A stretch of 64,000 nucleotides of DNA. It comes from Paenibacillus sp. SYP-B4298 (GTDB taxonomy: Bacteria > Bacillota > Bacilli > Paenibacillales > Paenibacillaceae). A program made the position numbers and the translations under genes. The notes beneath the pieces are model-generated. The model searched no databases and was not told the DNA's origin. It saw only the letters and a program-made list of their open reading frames with translations. The stretch spans positions 4,072,501 through 4,136,500 of the forward strand of contig NZ_CP115484.1 in assembly GCF_027627475.1 (NCBI RefSeq). The letters are read 5' to 3'. Below, piece after piece: positions 39,159 through 48,592 of the stretch (the stretch's first letter is position 1; every line of letters begins with the position of its first letter).

Positions 39159-42100
39159 TTAGATCAGATCGGATTTTTGCAGCAAGCGCTGGACGATCTT
39201 GGCCACCTCAGCGCGCGTCATATTCTCCTTCGGCGCCAGCTCGTCACTGCTTCTGCCGGATACGAGACCTGCCTGGATGCAGTCTGCGACCGCTCCCTTC
39301 GCCCAGCCTGAGACAGCCGCTGCGTCCGCGAAGGCTGCTAGAGCCTCCGCCTGCTCCTCCGATTGCAATTCGAGGCCTGTCAGCGTCATCGCCTTGGACA
39401 GAATCACCATTGCCTGCTCGCGCGTGATGCGGTCAAGCGGACGGAAGGAACCATCTGCAAAGCCATCAATCAGTTGATACGACTTGGCGACTGACACTGC
39501 GCTGCTATACCAGTCACTGGACTTGACATCGGTGAATGATGCCGCTGACCCAGATGGCTGTAGACCGAGCGCCCGTCCCACGATGGCAGCAAACTCTGCG
39601 CGGGTGATAGCCGCATCCGGGTTGAACTGGCCGCCGCTGCCATTCAAGATCAAGCGTGAAGCCAGATCATGAACACTGTCCTGAGCCCAATGCGCCTTCA
39701 TATCGCCAAACTCCGCTTGATGCTGGATGAGCGCATAGATGCCGCTGCCACTCAAGCTGCTCAGCTTCGCATAGAGCTTTCCACCCTCGTTCACGATCTT
39801 CGTCGGTACATGGCGCACCGTTCCATCCTCACCGATCACGACTGCCGTGCTCGCCGCATCCGCTGTGGTATTGCCTGCTAATGGAATCCATTGCTCTACA
39901 TAGCCGTCGATAGCCGGCGCTTCAATCGTCTTCCCGCGATAAGCCGCCGTCAGTCCGAATCGGATCGGCGTTGCAACCAGCTTCGCAGTATGCGCCGCTT
40001 GCTTCGCAACAAGCTGTTGTGCTTCGGATAAGCTAGCCATCTCCAATTGGATTTGAAGCTCCTGCAGCCCTTCCGCTGCACCAAGCTGCTCGGCCAGCGT
40101 GTCCAACGCTAACCGCGCGGCTGGCAGGCGATAGCTTCCCTTGGCAGTACGAAGCTCCAATGTTGCTCCACTATCGGCCATTTTCTGCAGCAATTGACCG
40201 TCAAGCTGGCCTACAATGCTATGGCTGTCATCTGCCACTGAGATCGCAATGATGGCTTGCTTGCCATACTTGGCAAGCAATGGCGTTACCTTCTCTGTAT
40301 CTAGTTCAATTTTCGTGACCGTCAGGCTATCTTGTGTGTACGTCGTTGCCTTCCCTGCCTGTTCAGCGACACCGTTGATCTGCAGGGCAGCCTCTTGGGT
40401 CTGCGGAGTAGCTGGCGTCGATGGTTTCGACGGGTCGGACGGGTTAGACGGTGTCGACGGATTCGATGGTGTCGATGGGTTCGATGGGTAGTAGCTTCCG
40501 CCTCCAGCTCGAACCGTTAACGCCAGCTCGGCTTTCCGCTCGCTGCCGCCGGCCTGCACCGTCAAGATCAGCTTGCCTTCGCCCGCTGCATCTCCTTTGA
40601 TGGTGACCGTGCTGCTGTCGCCACCCTTCACGATGCTGATTGTCCCCTCGGCTGTCCAGCGATAGACAGGAGATGTCGCATCCGCAGGGGTCATTGTCGA
40701 GCTTACGGTCAACTGCTCATTCACCATCAGCGCTGCTGTCCCGCTTGTGATGGCGACCGATTCCACCGGTACCACGACAGGACCCGTATCCGCCTCGGTG
40801 AAGGTCCAGTAATCGAACTTCATCAGATGGGCTGAGCCTGTACCCTTGAATAACATAAATACGTTATGAACCCCTGTTACCCTGCTCACCTCGGTTCGCA
40901 GCAGCTCCCAGTCCTCGCCGCTTCCCGCCGGAACCTGCAAAGTCCCGATGACCTCTCCAAGCGGACTGTCCAGCCGCAGCTCGATCGTGCCGCCTGCTGC
41001 TCCAGCGATATTCGCTTCGAAGGCAGCGGCGCCTTGGTCGCCAAAGTCGACGCCGGATACGGCCAGCCAATCTCCTGGTTGAATATCGGTCACCTGCAGA
41101 TTAGTGCTGCCTGACGGATGTCCCGGCTGGCTGGAGACTTCCGTGGTCACGCCTGCATGCCATGCGATGGTCTCCGCCTCAACTCGCTTATATGGATTCA
41201 GGCTGGCGATCTGCGCGATGCCCTCCATATCCGCCTTGATGTTCTTCATATCGCCGTTGCTATAGAACTCTACCTTGTTAATATGAGTCGAACGATAGCC
41301 CTTGCCATCACCCAATGCCGCCTTTGCTACAGTCTGGGCATGGTATGTGATGTACCACTGGTTATTGAACTCGAAGATCGCATGATGATTATTACCGCCC
41401 ACACCGAAGAAAACAGACGGGTTCTTCAAGACTGGAGCAACATAAGTGAACGGCCCCATCGGATTGTCACTGACCATATACGCGATCTCTCCAGGCGGCG
41501 GCGTCCCTTCTGGATGCACACCAGAGAAGTTGGAGCAATAGGTATAATAATATTTCCCGTTAAATTTATGAATGCCTGAATCCTCGAACATATACGGTGC
41601 ATCGATCGTACTTGCCGTCCCTACAGTCTCGATCATATTGTCAGCAAGCTTAATTACTCTTGTCGTATTCGGATGCGCGATCTGCTCAGGCGTTGGACTG
41701 TTGCCTCCTGGCAAACCGCCGCCGAAGTAGAGATAGCCTGTGCCGTCATCATCCACCAGCACCGCCGGGTCAAACAGCCACACTACGCCAGCGACCCCTG
41801 GGGTCTGATGAGTGATGAGCGGCTTGCCGATCGGATCTACCCATGGCCCGGTCGGGCTGTCCGCAGTCAGGACGCCGATGCCTCCAGCGCCATTGGCGAA
41901 GTACAGGAAGAATTTATCCTGGCCGTTAATGACCTTGTGCGCCGCTGCTGGAGCCCAGGACAGGCTCGCCCACTTGGCGGCTCCATTAGGCCCGGCCATC
42001 GGGATCGCACCGTGATCCGTCCAGTTGACCATATCGGCGGAGGAAATCACGGTAAGCGTATTGATTTTGCCATACGTATTGCCGATGATATTGCCAGCGC

Positions 42101-45100
42101 TGTCATACTCATAAGCATCGCTGGTCATATAGATATAGACCCGCCCGTCATACACCATCGCATATGGATCAGCCCCGTATTTATGGGTGATGAGCGGATT
42201 GGAATAACCCGGCAGCTTGGCAAGCGCACCCGTCTCCAGCTTCTTCAATTCGATGCTGGACACCGCGCTATGGACATTGTAGACCACATTGCCGCCCTCG
42301 ACCTGAATATAGTCGGTACGCAGCGTAACCGTCTTGTCCTCCGGCACGAAGCCGTTCACCTTCAGCTTGATGACCGCCAACTGATCCGAGCCATGATGGC
42401 TGAAGCCGACACCGTCGCCTGCGATTCGCAGCAGAAGCTGATTGCCTGTTACGCTGTAGGTAGCTTCCCCGGCGATATTCTTGCCGTTAAACTCCACGCC
42501 CGCAACGGTAAGATGCTTCGGAATATTAAAGGAGGCCTCAACCGACTTGTACGTTCCAGCCGGGAGTGCATCCATACTTACAGGCACCTCCACTGGAGCA
42601 TTGTGCACGCCGATGATGTTCTTCGCATCACCCAGCTTCGCTTGCAGCGTCGCAGGTGAAGCATCACCTGTCAGCTTGCCGCCAATGCGGAAATAATCGA
42701 CATCCACATAACCGCCCGTCGTAATCGTAGCGTAGTTGAACAAGGCGAAGCGGTAGCCCATAAAATGCGGCAGTGTATAGTGCATCTGCAAAGTATTGCC
42801 GATGCGCGTCCAGTCTGTACCGTTCAAGCTATAGTAGAAATAGCCCTTGTCCGTCCGGTTCTTGAAGTCCGCCTCAGCCTTGAAGTAGACCCGATCCTGT
42901 GTCAGCGAGATCGTCGCTGCTTCCACTGCCGTTCCCGAGCTGCCATCTACCATCACGATCGCTTTGGCGTTGCCGGACATCTTGACGCCGACATAACCAT
43001 ATTCCTTCTGGAGCAGAGCCAGACCGGCATAATCGCCATTCTTCATGCTGCTGACCTCAACAGCTACGCTCGCAGAGCTTTCCGGGCCGAAGGTTCGTTG
43101 GCTCAGCGTATTTCTCGCGTCCAGCAGATTCGTGCTCTTTCTGCCTGTAGTCAGTCGCAGATAACCGGCGCGATCCGTCAAGGACCAGTTGCGGTTATCC
43201 GGGTTATGATTCCACTGCCAGACAAGCGCTAGATTGGAGCCGTTGTAGTCATACTCTCCCACGGCTGTCTTGTCGGTTCCGCCAGGAGGCGTGGCATCCT
43301 CGAACACGACATCATCGACATAGAAATCCATCCAGTCCTTCTCTGGTGTCTGAGCAGACGCCCATGGTGTCTCGATGAAGATCAGCGGTTGATTCAGCAC
43401 CAGATCCTCTGGAATTGTGTACTTGCCCTCAATCGTGCCCCATTGCCCCTTGGTCATCGTTCCCGAGCCCATGACCTTGATCGTTGTCCAATCACCGTCC
43501 TGGAAGGCAATGTTGAATGGCTTCGTGGCTGGCAGCTCATCCCCGCCCGTGTATTTCACCTTCGCCGAGAATTTGTAGACGCCCCCGGCCTTCACCTTGC
43601 CGGCGATCACCTGCTGCGGCCCTGCACCGGTTGCTTTGCGGTTACGAACGAGCAGGCTGCTCGTACCGCTATACGCCTCAGCCGATGTCACCTCTACTGT
43701 CGCGCCCTCATGCCCTGTCCATGGCTCCGCTCCGTTCTCGAAGTCGCCATTGACCAGCAGGTTCGAGTCAGGCGTCATGTCCGTCAGCGATACCTCGTCC
43801 ACATAGAAGTCCATCCAGTCCTGCTCCGGTGTCTGATTGGACACCCATGGCGTCTCGATGAAGATCAGCGGCTGATTCAGCACCGCATCCTCCGGGATCG
43901 TATACGTGCCCTCAATCGTGCCCCACTCGCCCTTAGTGACGGTACCGGAGCCCATAACCTTGATCGTTCTCCAATCACCGTCCTGGAAGGCGATGTTGAA
44001 TGGCTTCGTGGCTGGCAGTTCATCCCCGCCAGTGTATTTCACCTTCGCCGAAAATTTGTAGACGCCGCCCGCCTTCACTTTTCCAGCAATCACCTGCTGC
44101 GGCCCTGCACCGGTTGCTTTGCGGTTATGCACGAGCAGACTGCTCGTGCCGCTATATGCCTCAGTCGATGTCACTTCTACCGTCGCGCCCTCATGCCCTG
44201 TCCACGGCTCGGTTCCGTTCTCGAGGCCGCCGTTAACCAGCAGTTCCTTTCCTTGTCTCGCTGTCGCAGCCATCAGGCCGGCATCCAGCTCCATCTGCAT
44301 GGTGTCTGCCTGCACTGACTCCTCGATCACTCTAGCAACGGTTGGAGGAGATGCCCCGAGAGCGTTCCCGGACGTTCCTACCCGTTGACTCTGTTGATAG
44401 AACTCGTCCGAAGCGACATAGAGGCTCTTGGAAGCCGTTCCGATGACAGGCATTTCCAAGGATGTCGGCACCTTGCCATCCACACCGAACACCGGCCAGT
44501 TGTCCTCCCATGTCACCGGCACCAGATAAGGGATACGCCCGACCGCTCCGCGGTCGCCGAACAGCAAGCCATACCATTTGCCGTCCTCGGTATCGATCAG
44601 ACCGCCCTGTGCGATGCCCTCATGCGCCAGTGCAACCTTCCCTGTGTATTCGCCATCGATCGTCGATGCCCGGTGAACGAGCTGGGTGCGCATTCCGCCA
44701 GTCGGCCAAGTAATCGTGAACACATAATAGTAGCCATTGATTTTGTGAATATGCGCGCCTTCAGCCTTCAATCCGACATTAGGCCCCGCCACCAGGCTCG
44801 CATCAGGAATGATGACTTTATTCATCCCGCCCGGCTTGATCGCGGTTGCATCTGAATTCAGCTCAATGATCTTAATATCGCCACCGCCGTATACCATATA
44901 GACTCGCCCGTCATCGTCGAACAAGAGCGACATATCATGATAGACGCCATCCAGCGTAGAGGATCTCCATGGTCCCTGTTCTATATTTTCTGTCTGATAG
45001 ATATACGTCTTGCCCGTATCATAGGAGGCGAAGGCGACATAATATGTCCCGTCGTGATACCTCAGGCTGCTTGCCCAGGAGCCTTGCCCATAGTTGCTCT

Positions 45101-45398
45101 TGCCGTTGCGGAGCGTCTGCTCATCGTTATCCGCCAGCAGATCATACACATAGTTGACGATTTCCCAGTTGACCAGATCATAAGACTTCATGATGGGAAC
45201 ACCTGGATTCATGTGCATCGTTGTGCTGGACATGTAATAGGCCTGTCCCACTCTGATAATATCCGGGTCAGGCACATCCGCCCAGATGAGCGGATTCTCC
45301 AAGGCTTCGGCCGTCTGCTGTGCATTCAGCACAGCGCTGGGGATCAAGCCTATAATGAGCGTCCATGCCAGCAATGTAATGGCCATTTTTTTCAACAT
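39159..45398 (-). CDS. 2079-aa S-layer-anchored protein with two GH43 modules
   Basis: Signal peptide 1-26. GH43 module 1 at about 34-325 (Asp in DVPDPDII; Asp in HDMSLLFDDD; Glu213 in KAEGAHIHK). Two nearly identical carbohydrate-binding beta-sandwich repeats at 386-541 and 545-700. A concanavalin-like GH43 C-terminal sandwich at about 711-906. A cohesin-like module at 916-1053. GH43 module 2 at about 1064-1400 (Asp in YGADPYAMV; Asp in WLFDPAVLV; Glu in FEDSGIHKF). A CBM6-like module at 1403-1535, a Big2 domain at 1543-1632, a PSNPSTPSNPS linker, an unassigned 230-residue region and three SLH domains at about 1896-2075. It should trim arabinoxylan or arabinan side chains at the cell surface. 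Monocistronic. Confidence 0.9.
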   Translation of the reverse strand: MLKKMAITLLAWTLIIGLIPSAVLNAQQTAEALENPLIWADVPDPDIIRVGQAYYMSSTTMHMNPGVPIMKSYDLVNWEIVNYVYDLLADNDEQTLRNGKSNYGQGSWASSLRYHDGTYYVAFASYDTGKTYIYQTENIEQGPWRSSTLDGVYHDMSLLFDDDGRVYMVYGGGDIKIIELNSDATAIKPGGMNKVIIPDASLVAGPNVGLKAEGAHIHKINGYYYVFTITWPTGGMRTQLVHRASTIDGEYTGKVALAHEGIAQGGLIDTEDGKWYGLLFGDRGAVGRIPYLVPVTWEDNWPVFGVDGKVPTSLEMPVIGTASKSLYVASDEFYQQSQRVGTSGNALGASPPTVARVIEESVQADTMQMELDAGLMAATARQGKELLVNGGLENGTEPWTGHEGATVEVTSTEAYSGTSSLLVHNRKATGAGPQQVIAGKVKAGGVYKFSAKVKYTGGDELPATKPFNIAFQDGDWRTIKVMGSGTVTKGEWGTIEGTYTIPEDAVLNQPLIFIETPWVSNQTPEQDWMDFYVDEVSLTDMTPDSNLLVNGDFENGAEPWTGHEGATVEVTSAEAYSGTSSLLVRNRKATGAGPQQVIAGKVKAGGVYKFSAKVKYTGGDELPATKPFNIAFQDGDWTTIKVMGSGTMTKGQWGTIEGKYTIPEDLVLNQPLIFIETPWASAQTPEKDWMDFYVDDVVFEDATPPGGTDKTAVGEYDYNGSNLALVWQWNHNPDNRNWSLTDRAGYLRLTTGRKSTNLLDARNTLSQRTFGPESSASVAVEVSSMKNGDYAGLALLQKEYGYVGVKMSGNAKAIVMVDGSSGTAVEAATISLTQDRVYFKAEADFKNRTDKGYFYYSLNGTDWTRIGNTLQMHYTLPHFMGYRFALFNYATITTGGYVDVDYFRIGGKLTGDASPATLQAKLGDAKNIIGVHNAPVEVPVSMDALPAGTYKSVEASFNIPKHLTVAGVEFNGKNIAGEATYSVTGNQLLLRIAGDGVGFSHHGSDQLAVIKLKVNGFVPEDKTVTLRTDYIQVEGGNVVYNVHSAVSSIELKKLETGALAKLPGYSNPLITHKYGADPYAMVYDGRVYIYMTSDAYEYDSAGNIIGNTYGKINTLTVISSADMVNWTDHGAIPMAGPNGAAKWASLSWAPAAAHKVINGQDKFFLYFANGAGGIGVLTADSPTGPWVDPIGKPLITHQTPGVAGVVWLFDPAVLVDDDGTGYLYFGGGLPGGNSPTPEQIAHPNTTRVIKLADNMIETVGTASTIDAPYMFEDSGIHKFNGKYYYTYCSNFSGVHPEGTPPPGEIAYMVSDNPMGPFTYVAPVLKNPSVFFGVGGNNHHAIFEFNNQWYITYHAQTVAKAALGDGKGYRSTHINKVEFYSNGDMKNIKADMEGIAQIASLNPYKRVEAETIAWHAGVTTEVSSQPGHPSGSTNLQVTDIQPGDWLAVSGVDFGDQGAAAFEANIAGAAGGTIELRLDSPLGEVIGTLQVPAGSGEDWELLRTEVSRVTGVHNVFMLFKGTGSAHLMKFDYWTFTEADTGPVVVPVESVAITSGTAALMVNEQLTVSSTMTPADATSPVYRWTAEGTISIVKGGDSSTVTIKGDAAGEGKLILTVQAGGSERKAELALTVRAGGGSYYPSNPSTPSNPSTPSNPSDPSKPSTPATPQTQEAALQINGVAEQAGKATTYTQDSLTVTKIELDTEKVTPLLAKYGKQAIIAISVADDSHSIVGQLDGQLLQKMADSGATLELRTAKGSYRLPAARLALDTLAEQLGAAEGLQELQIQLEMASLSEAQQLVAKQAAHTAKLVATPIRFGLTAAYRGKTIEAPAIDGYVEQWIPLAGNTTADAASTAVVIGEDGTVRHVPTKIVNEGGKLYAKLSSLSGSGIYALIQHQAEFGDMKAHWAQDSVHDLASRLILNGSGGQFNPDAAITRAEFAAIVGRALGLQPSGSAASFTDVKSSDWYSSAVSVAKSYQLIDGFADGSFRPLDRITREQAMVILSKAMTLTGLELQSEEQAEALAAFADAAAVSGWAKGAVADCIQAGLVSGRSSDELAPKENMTRAEVAKIVQRLLQKSDLI
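43299..44243. repeat. Tandem duplication of a CBM-coding segment
   Basis: Two adjacent ~470-bp segments (44243-43776 and 43766-43299) encode nearly identical carbohydrate-binding repeats; long stretches are identical at DNA level with scattered, mostly silent, changes. It indicates a recent internal duplication and is a potential recombination site. Confidence 0.85.
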
Positions 45399-45589
45399 CC
45401 TGTTCCATTCCTCCCTAAACTTCCTTTGGTATATGGGCTTGCATGGATCATTCTATTGAAAACGCAATCATTACTCCATATGATTTTTTATCAGAAAAGT
45501 TCTTTATTTTATTTAAAAATATGATAATTATGAAAATTATGTAACCTTAAATTAGCAGACCCATTTAGCCTGCATGTCAAATTTATTGT

Positions 45590-45603
45590 AGCAAGCGCTT
45601 TCT
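45590..45603. promoter_or_regulatory. cre-like site, 190 bp upstream of the GH43 gene
   Basis: AGCAAGCGCTTTCT matches 12 of 14 consensus positions for CcpA binding and is nearly palindromic around GCGC. Catabolite control of a xylanolytic gene is expected. Confidence 0.5.
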
Positions 45604-45718
45604 AATTAACAACCTGTCAGATTATAGCTCTTCACATCCTGTTGAACACGCTACTACCAACGGCCATGCGAAGCAGAATCTCTCGTTTGCAGAAAAATAA
45701 TTCAAAAGACCTATATTT

Positions 45719-45732
45719 TTAGAGCGTTTACA
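45719..45732. promoter_or_regulatory. cre-like site upstream of the chemoreceptor gene
   Basis: The complement TGTAAACGCTCTAA matches 12 of 14 positions of the CcpA consensus. It lies 100 bp before the chemoreceptor start. Confidence 0.45.
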
Positions 45733-45832
45733 ATGAACTTCGACAAAAAAATACATGTTATAGTATTAATGTACCATTATACTTATCGTTTTTATGAGCT
45801 TGTCCATCATTTTTACCTAAAGGAGATGACGT

Positions 45833-47896
45833 ATGAAGAAGAAAAAAATGAAGTTCCCCCAATTGAGAATTTTCAGTATCGCGAACACATTGGCTGTTGT
45901 GCTGCTGGTCAACATCATCGTTGTCTTCTCTCTTCTAGGAACGATTCTGTACACCTTCACCTCACAAATGATAAAGTCGCAGCAAGAGACACTGCTGCTG
46001 ACGAAGACACAAGCTACCGTAGCCGAATTCGACGCCTTCTTCAAGGAAAAGGGCAGCTTAGTCCAGCAGATGGCTACGAATCAGTTGTTCCGCCGCTACA
46101 TTGAAACCACCGCTTCACCCGAACTTGCACTATCCTCCCCTTACGCAGCAGAGACGCACGCTACACTGGCTGCCATTGTGAAGGCGGAGCCGTCTTTTGC
46201 TGATGCATGGGTGCTCAGCATCGAGGGCAAGGGCTTCTGGCTCCTGCATAATGGCACGGCATCCAACGCAAAGTTTGATGTCGCCTCACGCCCGTATTAT
46301 GAACCGATTATGGCTGCCAAGGGACTGTACTTTGCCGAGCCCTACGCTGATGTGAATACGGGGGAACTGCTCATGGGCATTTTCTACCCCATCACGGGCG
46401 ATGATGAACAAGTCATTGGCTTTGTCGCTGTCGACATCGCATTTAAAGACATTCCCTCCATTATGAAGAGCTACTCGCTCGGGAGCAGCGGTTATTCGAT
46501 GCTCGTATCCAGAACGGGGGACATATTGTATCATCCCGATGAGAGCAAGGTGATGAAGGAAAACCTCATGACAATGACTGGCGATCTGGGCGAGCTTGGC
46601 ACAAAGATTATGGCCGGAGAAACAGGCGTCAGCATGATCGAGGAGCAGGGGGAACGACGCTACATCGGCTACGGTACCAGCGCAGATACCGGTTGGGTGG
46701 TCGCCTTGACAGTCAGCGAGCGCGAAGCTTTGGCCGCTCTTGACACCTTTGGCTGGATTGCCAAGGTAGGGTTCATCGCCGCAGCGCTGCTTCTCGTATT
46801 GGCCTGCTATATTACACTGCGCTACATATTAAGAGGTATTCCTCAGTTGCTCTCCAGGATCAAGCAGATTGAGGAGGGCGATCTGACCGTTCAATTCGAT
46901 AGCCGCTCACACAATGAGATCGGACAAATCGGACGCGGGGTCGGCAATATGGTGCAGCGGCTGTATGGGATGATTCAGATGATAGGCAGTACAGCTCACA
47001 CGCTGGATCGCTCATCGGAGGAACTGAAATCCATCTCCTCTGCCACAGCATCGACCATGAACGATACAGTCATCGCCATTCATGAGATTGCGAACGCGAC
47101 CAACTATCAGTCGGGTGAAACCGAGCATATCTACCGCAAGACGGCCGAGCTGTCTGCTCAGATCGACGGCATCGCCCAAGAGGCGCAGTCGATGGTAGAG
47201 CGCATGCAGCAGTCCGCGCAGCAGAATGATCAAGCTCTGGCTGTCGTTGAGGCGCTGTCTCAGCGAGCAGAGAGCAACAAGGGGGCAACGCAGGCCATCT
47301 CCGCGATTATTCATGAGATAGATCAAAGCCGCACCGAAATATCGGGATTCGTAGAGACGGTGCAGCAGATCGCACAGCAGACGAACCTGCTGGCGCTCAA
47401 TGCTTCTATTGAAGCGGCACGCGCGGGAGAGCATGGCCGAGGCTTTGCCGTCGTAGCAGTAGAGGTACGCAAGCTTGCAGAACAGGCCGCTGCAGCGACA
47501 GAAGAGATCAGCCGGAAGGTTCGCTTCATCGAAGAGAAGACCAGGCTATCGGTTGAGCACACGGCCACGGGCCTCCATATTGCCGAAGAGAACGCTCAGG
47601 CAGCAGAGCACACCCGACAATCCTTCTTCCAATTCAGCAGCGACATCGAGGAGTTGGCCTTGCGCATACGCCAAATTAGCAGCAGCACATCCGTTATTCA
47701 TCAGCATAAGGATGAGATCATGCAAGCGCTGGAGGTCATCTCCTCTACGACGGAGGAAAACTCTGCCTCCACAGAGGAGGTAAGCGCCAGCACGCAGGAG
47801 CAATTGGACAGTATCGAGAAGGTGGCCGAGCTGTCTGGGCAGCTTAGCGGCATCTCGAAGCAGTTGCAGCAGGAGCTTGGCCGCTTCAGAATCTAG
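45833..47896 (+). CDS. Methyl-accepting chemotaxis protein
   Basis: A 687-aa receptor: membrane helix 1 (16-41), an extracytoplasmic dCache-like sensor domain (about 45-300), membrane helix 2 (about 309-331), HAMP (332-385) and a cytoplasmic signalling domain with the hairpin tip [28 protein letters not shown] precedes the ATG. It is divergent from the GH43 gene and next to a binding-protein/YesMN cluster, so a plant-sugar ligand is plausible but inferred. Confidence 0.95.
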   Translation: MKKKKMKFPQLRIFSIANTLAVVLLVNIIVVFSLLGTILYTFTSQMIKSQQETLLLTKTQATVAEFDAFFKEKGSLVQQMATNQLFRRYIETTASPELALSSPYAAETHATLAAIVKAEPSFADAWVLSIEGKGFWLLHNGTASNAKFDVASRPYYEPIMAAKGLYFAEPYADVNTGELLMGIFYPITGDDEQVIGFVAVDIAFKDIPSIMKSYSLGSSGYSMLVSRTGDILYHPDESKVMKENLMTMTGDLGELGTKIMAGETGVSMIEEQGERRYIGYGTSADTGWVVALTVSEREALAALDTFGWIAKVGFIAAALLLVLACYITLRYILRGIPQLLSRIKQIEEGDLTVQFDSRSHNEIGQIGRGVGNMVQRLYGMIQMIGSTAHTLDRSSEELKSISSATASTMNDTVIAIHEIANATNYQSGETEHIYRKTAELSAQIDGIAQEAQSMVERMQQSAQQNDQALAVVEALSQRAESNKGATQAISAIIHEIDQSRTEISGFVETVQQIAQQTNLLALNASIEAARAGEHGRGFAVVAVEVRKLAEQAAAATEEISRKVRFIEEKTRLSVEHTATGLHIAEENAQAAEHTRQSFFQFSSDIEELALRIRQISSSTSVIHQHKDEIMQALEVISSTTEENSASTEEVSASTQEQLDSIEKVAELSGQLSGISKQLQQELGRFRI

Positions 47897-48225
47897 TCAA
47901 GGGACAGCACGCTGATTATGCAGCCGCCAAGGCGCAAGGAGCGGGCCTGCCCGTCATATCCAAGCGGCCGGCCGCACAGCGGAATCAACAGCGCGGCTCC
48001 CGTCAGTCCGTCCGTCGCCTTGCTGCCTTTCTCACCTCCTGAAATGGTCATTGCACAGCAAAAAAAATCGCCCAATTGCCATGTCCGACGGGCATCGGCA
48101 GGGAATCCAGCATCCCGGTGCGGCAAACAATATTTAGAGTTTGTACAAATCGCTTTTATGTGCTAGAGTTGCATTGATGAAGTAGCTGTAAACTGCTTCC
48201 TTTAGCACGATGGGGTGGTGATAAA
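47897..48225. other. Intergenic region upstream of cse60
   Basis: These 329 bases contain a candidate sigma-A-like promoter (TTGTAC at 48141-48146, 17-bp spacer, TAGAGT at 48164-48169). A 77-codon minus-strand frame from 48126 lacks a ribosome site and was rejected. Confidence 0.45.
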
Positions 48226-48417
48226 ATGATTCAGGTGAAAGAATTTGTGGACACAGACTCACGTCTGGCAGAGAAGTCTGCAAATGAGTTTCTGGCTACG
48301 CTGGATGAGCATCAGGTAGTTGAAGTTTGCTATGGCAGCTTTATTAAGCAAAATCCGAACCAGCTCAGCTCACAACGCAGCTCGATTCTGGTCGTGTATA
48401 GAACGGGCAAAGCATAG
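48226..48417 (+). CDS. cse60: Cse60/DUF2758 family small sporulation protein
   Basis: A 63-aa protein with the MIQVKEFVDTD start, a central helix and a VCYGSF...SSILVVYRTG strand pattern matching the DUF2758 family, whose founder Cse60 in Bacillus is a sigma-E-controlled forespore-era gene of unknown role. GGGGTGGTGA precedes the ATG. It is monocistronic. Confidence 0.8.
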   Translation: MIQVKEFVDTDSRLAEKSANEFLATLDEHQVVEVCYGSFIKQNPNQLSSQRSSILVVYRTGKA

Positions 48418-48521
48418 CACTATTTTCTCCCCATCATCCGTGAACAGCGAAGATCGTCCCACGACGGTATTGCTGCTCTACGGGGGTGCACTCATGGGAT
48501 GCTTAGGGTGACGCTTCGCTT

Positions 48522-48567
48522 ACAGACAAACACCGCAGACGGGTCGGCCGCTGCGGTGTTTGTCTGT
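48522..48567. terminator. Hairpin between cse60 and the converging CoA-transferase gene
   Basis: ACAGACAAACACCGCAG pairs perfectly with its complement around a 12-nt loop. T-tracts are poor on both strands, but it lies between two converging genes, as a bidirectional terminator would. Confidence 0.7.
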
Positions 48568-48592
48568 GTTCCCAGATGATGCAAAAATGCTG

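Larger units (their letters stand above)
45399..45832. other. Divergent promoter region between the GH43 gene and the chemoreceptor gene
   Basis: These 434 AT-rich bases carry promoters of both divergent genes and two cre-like sites (45590-45603 and 45719-45732). No coding region or RNA structure was recognised. Confidence 0.5.

Noticed and set aside
43389-44318. 309-codon plus-strand frame antisense to the CBM repeats
   Set aside because: It is created by the duplicated GC-biased coding sequence; the repeat pattern mirrors the real gene.
47893-48126. 77-codon minus-strand frame after the chemoreceptor gene
   Set aside because: No ribosome site and no recognisable composition; it overlaps the chemoreceptor stop.
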